A stretch of 64,000 nt of DNA from Coenobita brevimanus (Eukaryota; Arthropoda; Malacostraca; Decapoda; Coenobitidae). The DNA lies in contig CM064665.1 in the NCBI GenBank assembly GCA_032717465.1, forward strand, positions 25,072,588 to 25,136,587, read 5' to 3'. Each line of letters begins with the position of its first letter. Position 1 is the first letter of the stretch. The notes below the pieces were generated by a model. That model ran no database searches. It saw nothing but the letters and a program-made list of their open reading frames with translations, and was not told the DNA's origin. A program made the translations under genes and the position numbers. Below are positions 1 to 10,682 of this stretch, piece after piece.

Positions 1-703
1 GTGGCACTGTCTGTGCAAAGAGGAAGCATTGGCCGTCCTTTCCCAAGGGCACCGTGAAGAGGAAATGCAGGACCTTGAAATCGGGTAAACTCCTTGCTAT
101 TCACTGGCATGATAAGAGAAAGGCAAATGTTCTCTCCATGGTCCATGAAAGGAAGTTGGTTGACACAGGCAAGGTCGATATGAGAATGAGGCAGCCAGTC
201 TTCAAGCCTGGTACTATCATTGACTGTATAGTGAAAATGCGACTCGTCGATAAATCTGATACACAGATTGGCACCATTGACGGTCTGAGGAGGTGCTGTA
301 AGTGGTATAAGAAGGCATTCGTACATGTACTTGGCATCTGTGTACTGAATGCCTTCATTCTATAGAAGGATGTTAGACCAGCATATCCCTCAGACAGTTT
401 GAGAAGGGTGTAGTTTGCGGCCTTCTGGAGTGATATGACCAAGTAATACCTTCTGTGAAACGGAGGAACGGTGTACAGCAATTGGCTGACCGGCTGCAGT
501 GCAGGGACTACTTCAGTAGGCATTACATGGAAGCACTGCCTCAAACACCTGCAGGCAAAGAAGCCTACTGGCATTGCTGTATTTGCACCAATTCATTGCG
601 CCGACCACAGCAACGCCATATGACAAGATGGTGGTGTGCTGAATGTGTGGTGGCACTGTACACTAACTGTTTCTTTGATTTTCTCTCAAAGACCGAGTGG
701 TAG
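1..703 (+). pseudogene. piggyBac transposase, C-terminal fragment (PB5)
   Basis: This is the end of a piggyBac DDD transposase, the nuclease that cuts and pastes at TTAA sites; the window opens inside it. Positions 54-362 encode the block around the third catalytic Asp (VDKSDTQIGT) and then KWYKKAFVHVLGI, the family's conserved KWYKK-x-FFHLLDI-like block, which PB2 also has near 8520-8620. A stop at 363 and a change of frame follow. Positions 575-700 encode the cysteine-rich C-terminal zinc finger (CCIC at 575, WWCAEC near 629), so the gene is broken. The same family recurs four more times in the window. Confidence 0.85.
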
Positions 704-1094
704 AAGTCTGGGTATTATGCATAAATTAGTGTTAGTTTAGTACATACTGGTATGTTGTTTTTTTCTGTAATTAGAATAAATGATTTTATTGCTCTGTGTA
801 TATTTATGTGAATAATGGAAGCAGAAAGTTTCATTCATGATCAAGTCGTTGCCTCATTTCATATTGAAAATATTTGTGTTTATGCATATTTGTTATACTG
901 AAAAAGTACATAACACAGGAAAGAAAAAAAGTCATAATGGTAAGTCTTTCCGATTATGGACAGTACGTGAATAACTACATTGTTCACATTTTTTTTTTTA
1001 GGTTCTTTGTAGTAATGATTGTAGCTGTAGTGGTAGCAGTAGTGGTTGTATGTGTAGTGGTTGTATGTGTAGTAGGTGTGGTAGTAATAGTAGT
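704..1094. other. AT-rich 3' flank of piggyBac and GTA-rich repeat
   Basis: No gene is visible. The stretch is AT-rich, with an AATAAA-like signal near 774, and ends in an imperfect GTA/GTG-rich simple repeat (about 1018-1094) that abuts the G1 LTR. Reading frames here are low-complexity (valine runs on plus, tyrosine runs on minus) and are not treated as genes. Confidence 0.6.
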
Positions 1095-1287
1095 AGTCAG
1101 GACTCCATATAATAATAATACAAATCATAATAGATAGCATGATAAACAGATGTAGGAATCTACATTATCATAATACAACTCATAATAGATAGCATAATAG
1201 ATAGGAACACCAGTAAAGCTAGGTGTGGGAATGGGAAATATGTCAGCAAGAGTTAAGCAAAAGAATGCCGGAGGGCACTGGTAGCAC

Positions 1288-1293
1288 TATAAA
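1288..1293 (+). promoter_or_regulatory. TATA-like box of G1 LTR
   Basis: TATAAA in the middle of the LTR, about 220 bp before the AATAAA signal, is a usual arrangement for U3-R. In the 3' LTR remnant the same place reads TATATAC. Confidence 0.4.
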
Positions 1294-1509
1294 CACACAA
1301 ACAAACACAAGCTTCTAGAACCCGTACATAAGGGTTATACACGTGACACAAGCCCTCCTAGAGATGGAAGGAAGAATTAGAGAGTCAGAAGGGGGCTAGC
1401 TACAGAAGTGAGAGACGATAAAAAGAAGAGGGATCAAGTGAGAAGTTAGCTAGAATATATACGTTCCTGTGTACACACAGTGTTCAACTTAAACTTTCTC
1501 TTTGAAGAT

Positions 1510-1515
1510 AATAAA
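1510..1515 (+). promoter_or_regulatory. Polyadenylation signal in G1 LTR
   Basis: AATAAA lies about 115 bp before the inferred LTR end. No second copy can be compared because the 3' LTR is cut before this point. Confidence 0.4.
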
Positions 1516-1627
1516 CTACTATCAAGACCCAGTATCCATCTTTAACTTTTCCTGTCTTCGATTACACGATAACTAAAATCAATCTCAAGATTCACATATT
1601 ATAGGGTCAAGATCCATATATTATAGT

Positions 1628-1645
1628 TGGTGGCAGCAACGTATG
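1628..1645 (+). promoter_or_regulatory. Candidate primer-binding site of G1
   Basis: TGGTGGCAGCAACGTATG begins with the TGG complementary to the CCA end of tRNAs and follows the LTR directly. I cannot assign the tRNA; it is not the tRNA-Leu-type site seen in G2 and G3. Confidence 0.4.
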
Positions 1646-2367
1646 AGCCAGCACCTACAAACCGTCACTTCTACAATCAATTAAACACAAGCGGGTATGC
1701 AACCACAACGAATAAATCACAAGAGGAAAGAAACACAAATCAAGCAAACGAAGAGTGAGATACGGCTACCTGACCCCAACCCTCCTCTCGACAACCGCCC
1801 CCCAACTCCGTCTCCATCACCACGCTGACGTAGGAGTCAAGACGACGGCAACAAATACCAAAGCCCGCATTCACAACTCATCCTACTCATCCATCTTCAC
1901 TTGGGTTTCTCATCGCTACTCATTTACTCACCATAGCTACAAGAGTGTGGGAAGTTGATGTTGCTGTGCGTGTTTGCTGAGACAACCTCACGTCAATCAA
2001 CGTGTGTCTGACACCATGCACCTCTCACCCACTGCTTTGTTATTCATCTTTATCCACACATTCCTACTCATACTCATTTATTCTCAACAGGTATTGAGTG
2101 GGAATTCGACATTGTATGGTGAGGTTCGACTGTGACTGGCCATTTTGCACTGCAGTCAACACTGAGATCACCAAGCCCTGGAATTTCCGGGGGTAACATC
2201 ATCTATCAACACAGCCCTGGAGTTCCCAAGAGTGAAATCATCTATCAACACTGCACTTACCTCCCGGGACCAACATCTTCTATCAACACGTCTATGAGTC
2301 TCCGCCAGTGACATCATCTGCCATTCAAGTGGGTGATTATACCTTACTAATTTCTTCCCAGTGCTTT
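1646..2367 (+). other. G1 untranslated leader
   Basis: The leader sits between the primer site and the first inserted LINE and shows no convincing gene. It holds three imperfect tandem units of about 40 bp (2173-2300), each ending in ATC-A/T-TCTATCAACAC. The leader resumes in short pieces between insertions (3791-3866, 6106-6131, 13613-13662). Confidence 0.5.
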
Positions 2368-3458
2368 GGGCATTCATGGATTTAGAGAAAGCATATGATA
2401 GAATTAATAGGGAGGCTTTGTGGACTGTTTTAAGATTGTATGGACTTGATGGAAGGTTACTAAAAGGGCTGAAAAGTTTTTATGTAAATAGTAGAGCGTG
2501 TGGAGTGGGAAATGCTGTGAGTGATTGAATTTCTGCGAGAGTGGGGCTGCGACAGGGATGTGTGATGTCGCCTTGGTTGTTTAATATTTACATGAATGGT
2601 GTTGTAAGGGAGGTGAATGCAAGAGTTTTAGGTGGAGGTCTGAGTCTGATGAATGTTGATGGTGGAGAGTGGAATCTGAAGCAGCTGCTGTTTGCAGATG
2701 ATAATGCACTGGTGGCTGATTCAGAGGAGAGATTGAGACAGTTGGTAGAGGAGTTTGGAAGGGTGTGTGAAAGGAGGAAATTGAAAGTAAATGAGAATAA
2801 GAGTAAAGTGATGAAGTGTACGAGGTTGGTAGATGGTAGAGGGATGAATATAGTTTTGAATGGCGAGTTGCTCGAGGAGGTAGAGTGTTTTAAATATCTA
2901 GGGTCACATGTTGCTGTGGATGGAAGAAGAGATGCAGAAGTGAAGTTTAGAATAAATGAAGTAGGAAAGGTGCTGGGAGGAATGAAAAAAGTGTTTAAAT
3001 GTCGTTAGCTTAGAATGGATGTAAAGAGAAGGCTGTATGAGGGTGTTGTGGTACCGACTGCGTTATATGGGGCTGAAACATGGAATATGGGTGTAGTAGA
3101 GAGGAAAAGTTTGAATGTAATGGAGATCAGGTGTCTGAGGAGTATGTGTGGAGTGACGCGTATGGATCGAGTGCAAAATGATGAAGTGCGAAGGAGAACT
3201 GGAGTTGTTTGGGAGATGGCTAGTAGAGTTGAGCAGAGGGTGTTTCGATTGTTTGGGCATATGGAGAGAATGGATAATGAGCGATTGGTGAAAAATATAA
3301 CTAGATCTGATGTGAGAGGTGTAAGGCTGAGAGGAAGACCACGAATAGGATGGATGGACACTGTGAAGAGAGCGCTGGATGCGAGAGGGATGTCTGTTGA
3401 GCAAGGAAGAGTGGCTGTGCATGACAGAAATAAATGGAGAGAAATTGTGAATGAATAA
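2368..3458 (+). pseudogene. LINE reverse transcriptase, C-terminal half
   Basis: This is the RNA-dependent DNA polymerase of a non-LTR retrotransposon. Seen in order are RT motif A (FMDLEKAYDRINRE), the GLRQGCVMSPWLFNIYMN block near 2550, the catalytic FADDNALV block near 2690, and the C-terminal ALYGAETW and FRLFGHMERMDNERL blocks (3060-3290). One frame is open except for a TGA at 2526 and a TAG at 3006. The endonuclease half is missing. Confidence 0.85.
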
Positions 3459-3790
3459 GCGATGACGTAGCCCTGAGGGGATATTCTCCTGCATTTGGTC
3501 TGATCAGCTACTCAGGTCAGGTGCGGGTAAGGGGATGGGTCTGTTATGATGTGGCAGGGGTAAACCAGCTCTGCTGTTGGGCCCTGCTGTGGATGTCACT
3601 GATTGCATTGCGCATTTGACCCTTGTGCGGTGTGGTGCGGTGAGGATCTGTCCGTTCTCCCCTTTGGGGCTAAGATGCGAATGAATGTGTTTGAATTGAT
3701 GAGTAAATGGGGAGTGTGTCGTCCTGTCTCGGCTATCTTCCTTTCCTTGGGGGAAGCAGTCTAGGTATATAGATAGAATAGCTTTACAAT
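2368..3790 (+). mobile_element. 5'-truncated RTE-like LINE, older subfamily
   Basis: It begins abruptly inside the reverse transcriptase at FMDLEKAYDR and runs through the RT C-terminus and a 330-bp 3' UTR to a short GATA-like tail (AGGTATATAGATAG near 3765). The encoded protein is related to LINE copies A-C below but clearly divergent. 5' truncation is usual for LINE copies. I could not find a convincing target-site duplication. Confidence 0.8.
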
Positions 3791-4122
3791 TAGGTACAAT
3801 CACCTCCTTTACTTATTCATACTTAATACCTTTCATTTAATAATACTCATTTACTCATCTATTCATTTAACCCGCGGCGTCCCGGGGATGTACTTCCACG
3901 TCCTCACGTTTTGTCACAGCTAATCCCGGCGACGTACTTCAACGTCCTGCAATTGCAAGGTTCATAATTTCCACAATTTTCAAAATTCGCGCGAGATTTT
4001 CGTTTCGCCCGGGTACCCAAGCCTCCCCTACCTGCCGCCAGGCAGGCAGCATCCTAGACCCCGCGTGACCCGTGCTCGCCCTTGTCTCGGTCACTCACCT
4101 GCTAGCAGTGACCAGGTCAGAC

Positions 4123-4833
4123 ATGGCGCGGAAAGGTCTCTCAGACGAGGAAATCGCATCCGTCCTGGAAGCCTTCACTGGAGACAGTGATTCTTCACTC
4201 GATGATGATGTGGTGGATCGCGATTACGTCCAGCCAGAGGAAGAAATAAGTAGCAGTGATGAGGAGGTCCCTTCGCCCCGAAAAACGCGGTATGTGACAT
4301 ACCGTAAGGCAAGGGAAGGCCAGCCTGCTCCCCAACCACGTGCGCAGCTATCTCTCCATCCCGAATCTGATGAGGACGAGGATGAGGACGATGAGGATGA
4401 CGGAGGCCTAGGACGTGATATCGCCGCGTGGTTGGGAAAAGAGAAAATATCACCACGAGGATCAGAAGGTGGGGCGAGACGACACATAAGGTATGGTGAA
4501 AGTACTTTGTCTGGGGAAGTGGCAAGTGGTGTGGTGGGATTGCTGGGAGAAAGGGAAAGTGTTGTGGCAGCAGCGCGGGGTGAAAGTGAGAGTGGTGTGG
4601 GGGTAGTGCGGGGTGAAGGGGCAAGTGGTGTGAGGGAGGCAGCACGAGCACGTGGTGCTCGTAGGCCTAGGGGAGAGGAGGTTGAGTCACTCCCCAGCAC
4701 TTCTTTCGCCCCTGAATATTCCCAAACTTCCTCCCCACAGCCCCAGGATGTGGGGAAAGGAAAGAAAGGGAAGGGAAAGGGTAAAGGAAAAGGGAGAGGG
4801 AAGAGAAGTGAGAGTGATGGGAAGGCAAAATGA
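4123..4833 (+). CDS. piggyBac N-terminal domain-only protein (236 aa)
   Basis: The frame starts MARKGLSDEEIASVLEAF, the same start context (CAGACATG) as in PB2 and PB4, so I prefer this ATG to the in-frame one at 4072. An N-terminal helix is followed by an acidic stretch (DSDSSLDDD; later a DEDEDED run), the SPRKTRYVTYRKAREGQP block shared by the family, a low-complexity G/S/R region and a basic KGKGKGKGKGRGKR tail that may act as a nuclear localisation signal. The frame stops where PB2 and PB4 continue into the catalytic domain. No DDD residues are present, so it cannot transpose by itself. Whether it is expressed is unknown. Confidence 0.6.
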   Translation: MARKGLSDEEIASVLEAFTGDSDSSLDDDVVDRDYVQPEEEISSSDEEVPSPRKTRYVTYRKAREGQPAPQPRAQLSLHPESDEDEDEDDEDDGGLGRDIAAWLGKEKISPRGSEGGARRHIRYGESTLSGEVASGVVGLLGERESVVAAARGESESGVGVVRGEGASGVREAARARGARRPRGEEVESLPSTSFAPEYSQTSSPQPQDVGKGKKGKGKGKGKGRGKRSESDGKAK

Positions 4834-4879
4834 CGCTCATGATAATGGTAAGGCCAGTCAGTAGGTGCTAAGTCAAATA

Positions 4880-5690
4880 TAAAGTTGAAACGGGTGTTAT
4901 TTTTTCAGAAAAGTAATGTATAAGATGAGAATTAGTGTAAGTGGAAAGAATTGTTATCAAAACTACACCCACTGTGTAAATCTGGTCAGTAAATATGTGA
5001 TAGCAAGGAAATAAAGTGGAAACGGGTGTAATGTTAGCATGAATAAAACGTATAAGTTGAACATTAGTGTAAGTTGTCATAATTGATGTCACGAGTACAC
5101 CCACATTCTGGTCAGTAAGTATGTGATAGGAATTATATACAGTGGAAGATGTTGTAATGTTAGTAGTAAGGTATTTTATAAGTTGAATACTAGTGTAAGA
5201 TGAAACAAATGATATTGCGATAACACTCCCTGTGTAAGTACGCGCAAATATGATGCTCAGTTCCATCGTAAGTTCAGAAATGATGTGATATCAATTATAT
5301 CAAATGTAAACATGTGCAATGTTAGTGGTGAATTATTATATAAGTACAAAAATAGGTTGTAAGTTGAAATAGTTGTCATAGCGACTTCACCGTGTGTGTT
5401 ATTATGCGCTATTATTACGCTATATATTTACGTAAGACCTGAAATAATCTCAAAACAGTTCTATAAAGTTGAAAAGTGTATAATTATATTAGAAAAGTAT
5501 TATGTAAGTAGAAAAAGCACAATACGAGTTGAAACAACAGTCACAGCGAGTTCACTCACTACGTAAATAAGCGCTAACATTACGCTAAATGTTATCAAAA
5601 GGCCTGTGAATACGTAAAAACAGTTCAATAAAATGTAAAATGGTATAATGTTATTGTAGAAGTATTATGTAAGTAAAAAAAATTATATGT
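4880..5690. repeat. Degenerate tandem repeats in PB1 3' region
   Basis: Roughly six diverged units of about 125-170 bp recur, each with variants of GTGGAAACGGGTGTAATGTT, a TATAAGTTGAA block and a GTCAGTAAATATGTGATA block (starts near 4884, 5017, 5142, 5304, 5470, 5640). A homologous array lies in PB2 at about 8990-9900, so the array is part of the family. No coding capacity is visible. Confidence 0.7.
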
Positions 5691-6123
5691 ATCATGATTT
5701 TAGAGTGTTAGCGATTCATCGTGACCAAGTTGGCCAATTTTGCTCGTTTCGCACGATGGTACAATGCTTATTTCTGCTCTATTTTTGTATAAAATCCAAT
5801 ATACTCTTTTATCACATGTTTTTATGTTTGTAATAAATTCATTTCTACTTACTTTCATTGGTTTCCCAGACTTATAATACCATAGAAAACGTTTGAGGCT
5901 CAGACCGCCTAGGGAGAACACGGGGCTAGGTGGGACCAAGGCATACCTGGTTAAGCTAATTAGGGACCCCAGGGACCAATTTCTTTGCCACCGACCATTG
6001 TTTCTGACCAAAAGCGAAAGTTTAAGCAAAAAAAAAAAAAGTAAAAAAATGGTCGGGATTGGGGGGTACCAGTGGTCGAAAAGTGGTCGGGACGGGGCGG
6101 GTTAACACATTCATAAAATAAGT

Positions 6124-6131
6124 GTTTCATA
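6124..6131. repeat. Left target-site duplication of hAT element
   Basis: GTTTCATA, repeated exactly at 13613-13620. Eight base pairs is the standard duplication length for hAT transposons. Confidence 0.9.
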
Positions 6132-6290
6132 CAGGGGCATCATTTGGCTAGAGAGGCGAGGGGCACTCGCCCCCCCAAACTTTCTGAGCGTGACTCCAAA
6201 TCAACTACAGTTATTGAGAAATAAAAAAATATAAGGTTAACACCGTGAAATTAAAAATAATTTGTGTTTAGCCTCAATATGTTTTGAGTG

Positions 6291-6292
<2 letters not shown>

Positions 6293-6367
<75 letters not shown>

Positions 6368-6385
6368 GTGTGTGTGTGTGTGTGT
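6293..6385. repeat. AT microsatellite followed by TG repeat
   Basis: About 35 AT units followed by about 10 TG units in the hAT 5' region, just left of the PB2 insertion. The Ile-Tyr reading frames across it are artefacts. Confidence 0.95.
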
Positions 6386-6668
6386 AATAATCACAATAAT
6401 TTACTGGGTATATTAACCTGCCCCGTCCTGTCGACGTATGGGTACATTGCAACGTTTTGCATTTGCCAGTCCCGGCGACATACCGGTACGTCGTGCCATT
6501 GCAAAGTGCATAATTTCCACAATTTTCAAATTTCCCACTTGATTTTTGGTAGTATCGTCGCTTGACCTTCCCCTACCTGCCACCAGGTGGGGACACTCGG
6601 CGACCCCACGCGACCCGTGCTCACCCGCGGCTCGTTCACTCATCTGTTAGCAACAGTCCTGCTCAGAC

Positions 6669-8980
6669 ATGACGATGAGATGTCTCTCAGAGGTCGAAAT
6701 TCAAGCCACCCTGGACGCCTTTACAGGACGACGAGGTTGTTGACAAAGATTATGTGCAGCCAGAGGAGGAGGAAACCACCAGCAGTGATGAAAAAGTCCC
6801 GTCCCCCAGGAAGCGGCAGTACGTGACTTACCGTGCTACTAGAGAGGGGCAGCCGGCCAAAAATCCAAGTGCAACACCCTATGCCCAGCCCCAACATGAT
6901 GTGGAACCCGAATTTGATGACGAGGATGAGGATGTGGATGAGGACGGAGCCGTGGGACGTGCTGCCACGTGGTATGGACGTCAGGTGATTACTCATCGTG
7001 GCCCCGAGTGCACACCACATCAGACGAGCAGGTATGGGCCTAGTATTTTGTTTGGGGAGGTAGGAAGTGTCGTGGAGGGAGTGGGGAGTTAAAGGGAAAA
7101 TGCAGGGAGGAGTATGGAAAGTGAGAGTGGCGTGAGTCATCGCTCTCCCTAGGTAGTGTGAGGCGGCGGGGTGTATCACGTGGGCGAGTGCGGGTGCGTT
7201 CTGTATCATGTGGGGTTGTGATGGAGGGGGAAGGTGGGGAGGAACCACTCCCCAGCACGTCTTATGCTCCCCAATATTCCTGAACTTCATCCCCACAGCC
7301 CCCTAATGTTCCTCAAGGCCGTAAGGGTAAGGGAAAGGGAAAGGGTAAAGGCAGAGGGAAGAGGAGTGAGAGTGGGGAAGCCCTCCACACTCCTTCTCCC
7401 CAACCTCCCTCACCAGCATCTCCTCCCCACCCAGACTAAGGCGATGATGGGGATGATGGGGACGAGGGATTTGTGGGATGGAATTGGGAGGATGGGAGTG
7501 ATTTTTCTCCCCTCATTCACCCCTTCACTGAGCATGGGTGCGTTGACTGCATTGCTCCCAGAATTCATCGTAATTCCACCAGGATGGATTTTTTCCACCT
7601 GTTTTTTTGTGAGGCATTCGTGGAGCAGATTGTTGACCAAACCAACGTTTTTGCAAGCACCCAGCGCCGTGAGAGTGAAAGATTGGGAACAAGGAGCAGG
7701 GATTCTATCATATATGATTACCCTGTCTCCCTTGCAGAAATGTTCCTATTTTTTGCCCTGGTCCTTTTGATGGGTATTATACGAAAGAACAGAATTCCGG
7801 CTTACTGGACAAGGGACCCTGTTATGCTTACACCAATTTTTGGGGAAGTGATGAGCCGTAATCGCTTCCAACAAATTCTAAGTCGCCTCCATTTCTATGA
7901 TGCTGATGATCCTGCAACTGCGAACGACACAGATAAGATGAGGCGAATTAGGTTGGTCTTTGATCACCTGAGGCAAACCTTTCATTCGTCATTTTATCCC
8001 TATAGAGACCTCGTCATAGACGAGTCTCGTGTTGTGGAGAGGTAATATTTCATTAAGGCAGTATATACCCAGCAAAAGGCACATTTTGGGTTCAAGATCT
8101 TTGTTATGTGCGACTGTAGGACTGGATACGTGCAAGACAGTCTTGTAAACCGGTGCACAGACAGACATAATAAAAAATTGGAGTATTGGACTGTCGGGAG
8201 CAGTGGTAAAGACAATGATAGAAGACTACCTTCATTGTGGTCACGTCCTCTACATGCATGAAACGGGAATCTGTGGAACCGTGAAGGTGAACCGGCGTCA
8301 CATGGTCAAGGTAGGGCGGAAACTTGACAGGAATGAGGTTGTCTTCTTCAAAGCCAACAACATACTTGCAATTGTGTGGAACCATAATAGAGAAGTAAGC
8401 CTCTTGTCAATGGTTCACTGCCCCTTGATGCACCGTACTGATTCCGTTGATTACCGGAGCGAGAACAGGCGTCACATTTGGAAACCTGAGTGTGTCATGG
8501 ACTATAACATAAACTTGCGCCTGGTGGACCAGTCAGACTCCATGATATCGACGGTAGAGTGTGCCAGGACCACGATGAAGTGGTATAAGAAACTGTTCTT
8601 TCACTTGCTAGACATCACTGCTCTGAATTGCCACCACCTTCACGCCATGACAACAGGAGTTCAGGAAACCTTTGAAGGGTTTGTGAGGGAGCTCACAAGA
8701 GAGATGTTTGCACGTTATGCTGTTGAAAGGCCCCAACTTCGCACCCGCACTGCCCCTATTGCCCAAACTCCCCTGAGAATATCTGGCCGCCATTTCCCCA
8801 CTCCTATCCCTCCCCAGCAAAAACAGACCTAGGCCCCAACGCAGGTGTCACGTGTGTAGCAATTCCCAGGTGAGACTCACCACACAGAGGAAAGACACCC
8901 GCTATGAGTGTGTCGAATGTGACGTGGGTCTCTGTATTCACCCATGTTTCAGCGAATATCACACATTGATGCAATTCTAA
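6669..8980 (+). pseudogene. piggyBac transposase pseudogene of PB2
   Basis: It starts at CAGACATG as in PB1, but a deletion and frameshift follow near 6727. The acidic and SPRKRQYVTYRATREGQP blocks (6754-7092), the core (7473-8045, with VDFFHLFF-like and YRDLVIDES blocks) and the C-terminal part (8203-8832) lie in different frames. The first catalytic Asp is at 8019 (VIDES) and the third in VDQSDSM near 8530. Relative to PB4, about 45 bp is missing near 8253, which removes the LDNWYTSPFL block and with it the second catalytic Asp. The Cys-rich finger (CHVCSNSQ...CVECDVGLC) follows in another frame to the stop at 8978. Confidence 0.9.
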
Positions 8981-8989
8981 TATGGTGTG

Positions 8990-9900
8990 AATGCGATAGA
9001 ACGCTGAAACTATGAAGTAAATGTGACAAACAGATGCTCAGTGAAATTATCAGTCCTGTTGATCTGAAAATATTAGTATAAAGTGCATACGGGTATAACA
9101 TAAGTGCAAAAATAGTATGTAAGTGTATATATATGCTGTAAGTGGAAACATACCTAGCTAGGGTTTTTTGATGCGATATTCTGTCGCTCAGTGCAATAAA
9201 TAAGGCCCATAAATATGTAAATATTATTATTGGAAATGCAAACGGGTATAAGTTCAAATTATTGTAAGTGCTGAAATATATTCTAAGTCAAAATATTCCT
9301 AGTGTATGTATATAGATGCGATATCCTGACGCCCATTGGAATGAATAAGGCCCGTAATTATGAAAATAGAAGTCAACAAGTGGGAAAGTGTGTAATATAT
9401 GTGAAGAATTTGTATGTAAGTGATTGAGTATTATGTTGGTCGAAACATTCATTGCGAGGGTATTTTCATGCGATATTCTGACGCTCACTTGAATAAATAA
9501 TGCCAGTAACTATGTATAGTGCAGTATAGGGGTGTAAACGTGTGTAATGTAAGTGGGAAAGTATAATTGGAGTGAATAAATAAAGTAGAAGATGAAACAC
9601 GAGTGTTTGAGATTGTGCTTGCTACGTGAATATGCACTAGCATTTCGCTAAATGCCCTCGTAATGAATGTAAATAATTGAAAACATTTACAGTGGTGGAG
9701 GAAAGGTTCTATGTAAAGGAAAAAATAATAGGAAAGTGATAAAACAATTGGGTATGTTGAAATATGAGTCATAGCGAGTGCGCTCAGTAAGCCGATGTGC
9801 GCTATACTTATGCTGCATGTCATCGTAATGAATGAAAACATATGAAAACATTTACAAACAGTAAAAATAGGTAAAATGTCAATGAAACAGAAGTATACAA
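8990..9900. repeat. Degenerate tandem repeats in PB2 3' region
   Basis: Diverged repeats of about 115-180 bp contain GCGATATTCTGACGCTCA-like and GTAATATAAGTGGAAA-like blocks (near 9170, 9318, 9468, 9640, 9790). They are homologous in position and style to the PB1 array. No gene is visible from 8981 to 10334. Confidence 0.65.
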
Positions 9901-10506
9901 GTAGAAAAAATTATATGTTGACTGATACAAGAAACTTAGCACATAGCATGTTACCACTCGGGCCTAACTCGCTATGCTTGCACGAAGGTACAATGTTTAT
10001 TTTTCATATATATGTGTTTGAAATTCATTATATTGTTACTCTTATTGTTTATTAGTTCAAATTCAATAAATGTTGAGGTGTTGTTTGTTGTTTCTCCCAA
10101 TATTTCCTACCTTAGAAAACGTGAGCGCCTCACACGTCAATGATAGAATACGATACCTGGCGCGGGGGACCTCACCTGTTCCGACCACTTATGGACCACA
10201 GTAAGCCCTTTCTTGGTGATTTTCCTTTGTTTCTCAACCAAAGCGGAAGTTTTAGCCAAAAATTTTTTTTTCTAAAATAGCTTGGGATTGGGGGATGTCG
10301 GAGGTGCGGAAAACCTCGGGACGTGACGAGTTAAAGGATGTCAAAGTAAATATGTTCCCAGCCCACTATTCAGTTAACTTCGGTATCGAGCTGCCTTTTT
10401 TATTGTATTCTGGCTATCATTAAAAGCTTTTATTCATCTTAGGAAGTACGTCCATGTAGGTGTGAGTCTTAAGAGTTCATTTAGATCAGTAGTCCCCAAA
10501 GTGGGC

Positions 10507-10565
10507 GTTGCTTTACTGGTTGAAGAACTTGAAGCTCAACAGACATGATCATCCTATATAGTGGA

Positions 10566-10652
<87 letters not shown>

Positions 10653-10669
10653 ACAACCAGTAAAGCAAC
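10507..10669. repeat. Perfect 16-bp inverted repeat enclosing an AT microsatellite
   Basis: GTTGCTTTACTGGTTG at 10507-10522 and its exact reverse complement at 10654-10669 flank about 130 bp that includes about 36 AT units (10569-10640). The whole stretch could fold into a long hairpin. It lies just before the hAT transposase frame. Confidence 0.9.
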
Positions 10670-10682
10670 TAACAATACTGAC

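Larger units (their letters stand above)
1095..1626 (+). repeat. G1 5' LTR (possibly 5'-truncated)
   Basis: The first 200 bp (from CAGGACTCCATA) match 31318-31520 with scattered differences, as expected for an LTR pair. It contains a TATA-like box at 1288 and AATAAA at 1510, and a primer-site-like sequence follows it. The left edge lies in a GTA repeat with no clear TG terminus, so the true LTR may have been longer. Confidence 0.65.
3867..6105 (+). mobile_element. Non-autonomous piggyBac element PB1
   Basis: It is bounded by TTAA at 3867-3870 and 6102-6105. The ends are inverted (TTAACCCGCGGCGTCCCG on the left; TTAACCCGCCCCGTCCCGAC on the reverse strand at the right). PB2 and PB3 share the same terminal and subterminal sequence. 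Only the N-terminal part of the transposase gene remains; the catalytic core and zinc finger are deleted. The rest is a degenerate tandem-repeat region and an A-rich 3' end. It sits in the G1 leader. Confidence 0.9.
6413..10334 (+). mobile_element. piggyBac element PB2 (nearly full length, inactive)
   Basis: It has TTAA at 6413-6416 and 10331-10334. The left end TTAACCTGCCCCGTCCTG and the right end (reverse strand TTAACTCGTCACGTCCCGAG) are diverged versions of the PB1 termini. It contains a full-span but broken transposase gene (6669-8980), the tandem-repeat 3' region (about 8990-9900) and the family's conserved 3' block (ACCAAAGCGGAAGTTTTAGC near 10240). It is inserted in the hAT element. 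Confidence 0.92.

Noticed and set aside
1755..1958. Small frame in the G1 leader
   Set aside because: No recognisable domain; the leader is expected to be non-coding.
4175..4700. Two minus-strand 158-codon frames opposite the PB1 ORF
   Set aside because: Low-complexity Pro/Ser/His translations of the acidic and GK-rich coding strand.
6237..6565. Ile-Tyr repeat proteins over AT arrays (also 10481-10955)
   Set aside because: They are simple translations of microsatellites.
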